This document shows, in pieces, positions 4,422 to 7,594 of a DNA stretch of 7,594 nt. This DNA is from Sphaerochaeta sp. (GTDB taxonomy: Bacteria; Spirochaetota; Spirochaetia; Sphaerochaetales; Sphaerochaetaceae). Both the position numbers and the translations under genes were made by a program. The notes under the pieces were generated by a model. The model searched no databases and was not told the origin of the DNA. It saw nothing but the letters and a program-made list of their open reading frames with translations. Every line of letters starts with the position of its first letter. The stretch's first letter is position 1. The stretch is taken from NCBI GenBank assembly GCA_023228445.1, contig JALOBD010000105.1, positions 1 to 7,594 of the forward strand. The letters are read 5' to 3'.

Positions 4422-5942
4422 TCAGGCGGGGTTGTAGAGGTTCGCGGTGGGAAACCGCGGGTCACTGGTCACGTTGAGCACCAGCTTGCGCAACCCCGAG
4501 GTATCGCCGCTGGATGGGATATGGGTCATGTGGACCTCACAGCCGTTGAGGTCAGGCAGATACGTCGAGGCGCGCTCGGCATCCTCGCTGATCGCGCAGC
4601 TCATCGCCAGGCAGATCAACACCTCATCGAGGTTGAGGCTCACCCCCCTGCCTTTGAGCACATCGCGCTTCATCGCCGTCACCGACTGCACGATGGCGGG
4701 CGGGATCAGGTCGATCTCATGGTCGATGCCGGCCATCACCTTCACTGCGTTGAGGATCAAGGCGCTGGAGGCGTGGAGCAACGGCGAGTTGCATCCGGTG
4801 ACGATCTCACCGCTGGGCAGCTCGATCGCTGCAGCGCAGACGATGCCATTGATGCCCTTGGCGCGGGCGATGCCCCGCTCAAGCGCATCCTGGCTGGCCC
4901 GGACCACAGTCCGGTCTCCACTGGAGAGCTTTGCCCCCTCCATGATGGCACGGCTGCGCTCGACCGTCTCCTTGCCGGTGATCCCCTGCACGTACTCACA
5001 GGCGCTGCGGTAGTAGCGCCGGATGATCTCCTGCTCGGCGGCCCGTCTGACCACCTCATCGTTGATGATGCCAAAGCCACAGCGGTTGACCCCCATGTCG
5101 GTAGGGCTCTTGTAGATGCACTCATCGCCGGTAATCTTGCTGACGATACGGGCCAAGAGTGGATACGCCTCAAGGTCCCGCGAGTAGTTCACCGTGATGG
5201 TGCCGTAGGCGCTCGCGTGGAAGTGGTCGATGAGGATCTTGTCACCGATGTCCGCCGTCGCACTCTCATAGGCGATGTTCACCGGGTGGTCGATGGGCAG
5301 GTTCCAGATCGGAAAGGTCTCGAACTTCGAGTAGCCGCTCTTCCGCCCGGCCCGCCAGTCGTGGTACATCTGGCTGAGGCAGGTACCGAGCTTGCCCGAC
5401 CCCGGCCCCGGGCCGGTGACGATGACCACCGGACGTTCGGTCTTGATGTAGGGATTTGCCCCGTAGCCCTCGTCGCTGACGATCAAGTCGACATCGCTGG
5501 GGTAGCCGCGGGTGGCGCGGTGGGTGTAGACGGTGATACCGCGCTGTTCGAGCACCCGCTTGAACTGTACGGCCCCCTCCTCCTCATCAAAGCGGGTGAT
5601 GACCACCTTGTTCACCGTGATGCCCCACCGGGCAAAGTCGTCGATCAGCTTGAAGACGTCGGCGTCGTAGGTGATGCCGAAGTCGCCGCGCATCTTGCGC
5701 CGCTCGATGTCCCCGCTGTGAATACAGATGATCACATCGATCTGATCGGCCAGTGAGTGCATCACCCGCATCTTCACGTTCGGGTCGAAGCCGGGCAGCA
5801 CCCTCGCTGCGTGGTGGTCGAAGAGCAGCTTGCCGCCGCACTCCAGATAGAGTGTGTCGCCGCTCTCCTTCACCCGCTCCAGGATGAAGGCACGCTGCTC
5901 GGCCAGATACTTCTCGTTGTCAAACCCGATCTCTTTCATCAT
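4422..5942 (-). CDS. DUF1846 / UPF0371 family protein
   Basis: A 506-residue cytosolic protein of the DUF1846 (UPF0371) family, full length for the family. The conserved opening IGFDNEKYLAEQRAFILERV (5-24) and a central glycine-rich loop TGPGPGSGKLGT (176-187), which looks like a nucleotide-binding P-loop, are present. No signal peptide or membrane segment is visible. The biochemical function is not established to my knowledge, although structures exist in the family. It is the last gene of an operon after the DAHP synthase and DJ-1-type genes. Its ATG at 5942 overlaps the DJ-1 stop as ATGA. A second ATG at 5939 is better spaced from the weak GGAA upstream, so the protein may start at MKEIG instead of MMKEIG. 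The stop lies directly beside that of the AbrB-type gene with no room for a terminator. Confidence 0.9.
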   Translation of the reverse strand: MMKEIGFDNEKYLAEQRAFILERVKESGDTLYLECGGKLLFDHHAARVLPGFDPNVKMRVMHSLADQIDVIICIHSGDIERRKMRGDFGITYDADVFKLIDDFARWGITVNKVVITRFDEEEGAVQFKRVLEQRGITVYTHRATRGYPSDVDLIVSDEGYGANPYIKTERPVVIVTGPGPGSGKLGTCLSQMYHDWRAGRKSGYSKFETFPIWNLPIDHPVNIAYESATADIGDKILIDHFHASAYGTITVNYSRDLEAYPLLARIVSKITGDECIYKSPTDMGVNRCGFGIINDEVVRRAAEQEIIRRYYRSACEYVQGITGKETVERSRAIMEGAKLSSGDRTVVRASQDALERGIARAKGINGIVCAAAIELPSGEIVTGCNSPLLHASSALILNAVKVMAGIDHEIDLIPPAIVQSVTAMKRDVLKGRGVSLNLDEVLICLAMSCAISEDAERASTYLPDLNGCEVHMTHIPSSGDTSGLRKLVLNVTSDPRFPTANLYNPA

Positions 5943-6493
5943 TTTCCAGAGTAGTGGATTCGCTCGGCAATGGCCTTGGCCTGCTCCTCCCCCATCAGCT
6001 TGGCGATGATCGCCAAGGCGAAGTCCACAGCGCTGCCCGCCGCCTGGGCGGTGATGAGGTTGCCATCAATCTCCACCGAGCGTCCGGTGAAGGAGAGGCC
6101 CTCACACAGCTCTTCGGTGCCCGGAAAGCCGGTCACACGCTTGCCGTCCAGAAGTCCAGTGCCTCCGAGCACCATCGCAGGGGCAGCACAGATTGCCGCG
6201 ACGACACCGCTTTGGGCCACTTCGATGATCTTGGTCATCACCAGGGCGCTGGCAGCGATGTTCTTTGCACCTTGGCTCCCTCCGGGGATGATGATGCAGT
6301 CGTAGGAGCGCGTGGCGCACTCATCAACGCTGTGGTCACAGACGACCGGGATGTTGTGCGTCCCCATGATCGTCATATCGTCGAGACCGGCGACGGTGAC
6401 TTTGGCACCGCTGCGCCTGATCAGGTCGATCGGGACAATCGCCTCGATCTCCTCAAAGCCGTGGGCCAATACGACAAGAACTGATGGTACCAT
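5939..6493 (-). CDS. DJ-1/PfpI-family protein (ThiJ/YajL-like)
   Basis: A 184-residue flavodoxin-like-fold protein of the DJ-1/PfpI superfamily. Marks are: LAHGFEEIEAIVPIDLIRR (9-27) with the conserved acidic residue (E14/E15) next to the active site; the IIIPGG turn (67-72); and the nucleophile elbow AAICAAPAMVLGG (99-111) with cysteine C102. The C-terminal AAGSAVDFALAII (151-163) is also typical. Length matches bacterial DJ-1/YajL (about 185-196). Proposed roles in the family include protection from oxidative and carbonyl stress; glyoxalase and deglycase activities are debated, so no reaction is assigned. The ATG at 6493 is supported by AGGAGG 6 bases upstream, whose first bases are part of the DAHP synthase stop codon. 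The longer frame to 6622 runs inside the DAHP synthase gene and is rejected. The 3' end overlaps the DUF1846 start by 4 bases. Confidence 0.92.
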   Translation of the reverse strand: MVPSVLVVLAHGFEEIEAIVPIDLIRRSGAKVTVAGLDDMTIMGTHNIPVVCDHSVDECATRSYDCIIIPGGSQGAKNIAASALVMTKIIEVAQSGVVAAICAAPAMVLGGTGLLDGKRVTGFPGTEELCEGLSFTGRSVEIDGNLITAQAAGSAVDFALAIIAKLMGEEQAKAIAERIHYSGK

Positions 6494-6503
6494 GTGCTGC
6501 CTC

Positions 6504-7580
6504 CTAGAGCGGCAGTCGTGTGCCGCCTTCGTTGCCCGCCTCGCGCAGCAGCGCAGATGCGTGCAATAAGATTCGCTGTGTCTCCTCCCAACCGATGCAG
6601 GCATCGGTGACGGAGACCCCATACTTCAAGTGTGAAAGATCATCGGGGATGTCCTGGCACCCCTCTTCAAGGTTGCTCTCCAGCATGAAGCCACGGATGG
6701 CTGTCTCGCCCCATCGGACCTGGTCGACGATCGAGCGCAGCACCCGCTTCTGGCGGTCGTGCTGTTTGCGGCTGTTTGCGTGGGAGCAATCGACGATGAT
6801 GGTGGGATCGAGGCCCGCCTGCTCGAGCATCGCACGGGCGCTCTCCACGTCATCCTCATAGTAGTTGGGCCCTTGGTCGCCGCCGCGGAGGATCAGGTGG
6901 CCGTAGTCGTTTCCGGTGGTCCGGAAGATCGCGCTGGCCCCGCTGTAATCCATACCGATGAATGAGGCACTCTGTCGGGCACTCTTGATGGCGTTGACCG
7001 CGTTGTGCAGGTCCCCGCTGGTGGAGTTCTTGAACCCTACGGCCACGCTGAGGCCGCTGGCGAGGTTGCGGTGGATCTGGCTCTCGATGGTCCGTGCTCC
7101 GATGGAGGACCAGCTGATGACTTGGTCGATGTACTGGGGGATGATCGGGTCGAGGACCTCACAGCCCACCGGAAGACCGAGGTGGACGATGTCGAGCAAC
7201 AGCGAGCGGGCGATGATGATCCCGCTCTCGATGTCATACGTGCCATCCATGCGGGGGTCGAGGATCAGGCCCTTCCATCCGCCGACGGTCCGCGGTTTCT
7301 CAAAGTAGGTGCGCATCACCACGTACATCACATCACTGACCTGGTCGCTGAGCGCCTTCAAGCGTCTGGCGTACTCGAGCGCCGCCACCGGGTCGTGCAG
7401 CGAGCACGGACCGACGATGGCCAACAGCCGTTGATCCCGTCCCTTGATGATGTCGCCGATCGCCTCGCGCGAGCCGGCGATGAAGCGCGCCGTCGTATCA
7501 TCGACGGGAAAGCGCTCATTGAGCTCGTCGGGGGTCAACAGCGTGTCGACCGCCCTGATCCTGATGTCTACATTTGCCAT
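6504..7580 (-). CDS. aroF: 3-deoxy-7-phosphoheptulonate (DAHP) synthase, class I AroG/AroF type
   Basis: A 358-residue cytosolic enzyme joining phosphoenolpyruvate and erythrose 4-phosphate, the first step of the shikimate pathway. It aligns along its whole length with E. coli AroF/AroG. Metal ligands are all present: C59 in GPCS (57-60), H267 in DCSHANS (264-270), E301 and D326 in VTDACIGWE (324-332). Substrate-binding marks include FEKPRT (93-98) and GFKNST (182-187). The N-terminal NVDI (3-6) lines up with NVHI of the tyrosine-sensitive AroF, and P148 lines up with the allosteric-site proline, so feedback inhibition is plausible; the effector is uncertain and the symbol aroF reflects overall resemblance only. 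The usual KPRTTVGWKG reads KPRTVGGWKG here. The start at 7580 has GAGGTG about 7 bases upstream. It is the first gene of the DJ-1/DUF1846 operon within the window; its promoter lies off the right edge. Confidence 0.95.
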   Translation of the reverse strand: MANVDIRIRAVDTLLTPDELNERFPVDDTTARFIAGSREAIGDIIKGRDQRLLAIVGPCSLHDPVAALEYARRLKALSDQVSDVMYVVMRTYFEKPRTVGGWKGLILDPRMDGTYDIESGIIIARSLLLDIVHLGLPVGCEVLDPIIPQYIDQVISWSSIGARTIESQIHRNLASGLSVAVGFKNSTSGDLHNAVNAIKSARQSASFIGMDYSGASAIFRTTGNDYGHLILRGGDQGPNYYEDDVESARAMLEQAGLDPTIIVDCSHANSRKQHDRQKRVLRSIVDQVRWGETAIRGFMLESNLEEGCQDIPDDLSHLKYGVSVTDACIGWEETQRILLHASALLREAGNEGGTRLPL

Positions 7581-7594
7581 GCTCTCACCTCACT

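Noticed and set aside
4521..5756. A 411-codon open frame antisense to the DUF1846 gene
   Set aside because: Its composition (rich in Asp, His, Val, Ala, Gly) is the usual mirror of a GC-rich gene. It has no family signature, and the DUF1846 frame is full length and recognisable.
6494..6622. N-terminal extension of the DJ-1-like frame
   Set aside because: It runs through the end of the DAHP synthase gene. The ATG at 6493 has a strong AGGAGG and begins exactly at the DJ-1 domain.

Overview
The window is a compact, GC-rich bacterial chromosome segment. Genes are tightly packed, with 4-base ATGA or TTGA overlaps, good Shine-Dalgarno sequences and short AT-rich promoter islands. I see no mobile elements, RNA genes, CRISPR arrays or phage sequence. 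Gene content (DUF1846/UPF0371 protein, AbrB-type membrane protein, Rrf2 pair beside cysK, bacterial OGG1) suggests an anaerobic or microaerophilic bacterium such as a spirochaete (Sphaerochaeta-like) or a Firmicute. That placement is inference from memory of family distributions and is weak.

Left block, minus strand (3237 down to the left edge): two overlapping Rrf2-family regulators come first, one with an IscR-like cysteine cluster and one resembling CymR. After an 86-base AT-rich gap with its own likely promoter follow cysK (cysteine synthase), an OGG1-type 8-oxoguanine DNA glycosylase overlapping it by 14 bases, and a metal-dependent cyclase/kynurenine-formamidase-like hydrolase overlapping by 4 bases. 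A further gene probably starts at the extreme left edge. This looks like a cysteine-synthesis and redox-response cluster with its own regulators.

Middle, plus strand (3381-4421): an AbrB-duplication membrane protein transcribed divergently from the Rrf2 pair across a 143-base intergenic region holding promoters for both directions. It ends convergently against the right-hand operon with no spacer at all: the two stop codons share the palindrome TGATCA.

Right block, minus strand (7580 down to 4422): a three-gene operon of a class I (AroG/AroF-type) DAHP synthase, a DJ-1/PfpI-family protein and a DUF1846 protein, joined by a 10-base gap and a 4-base overlap.

The most notable feature is the regulatory logic of the left block. 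The CymR-like protein encoded just upstream of cysK ends in a hydrophobic tail with a C-terminal isoleucine, the type of tail by which CysE (and, as proposed, Bacillus CymR) inserts into the CysK active site. It is preceded, in a translationally coupled arrangement, by a second Rrf2 protein with likely Fe-S ligands.
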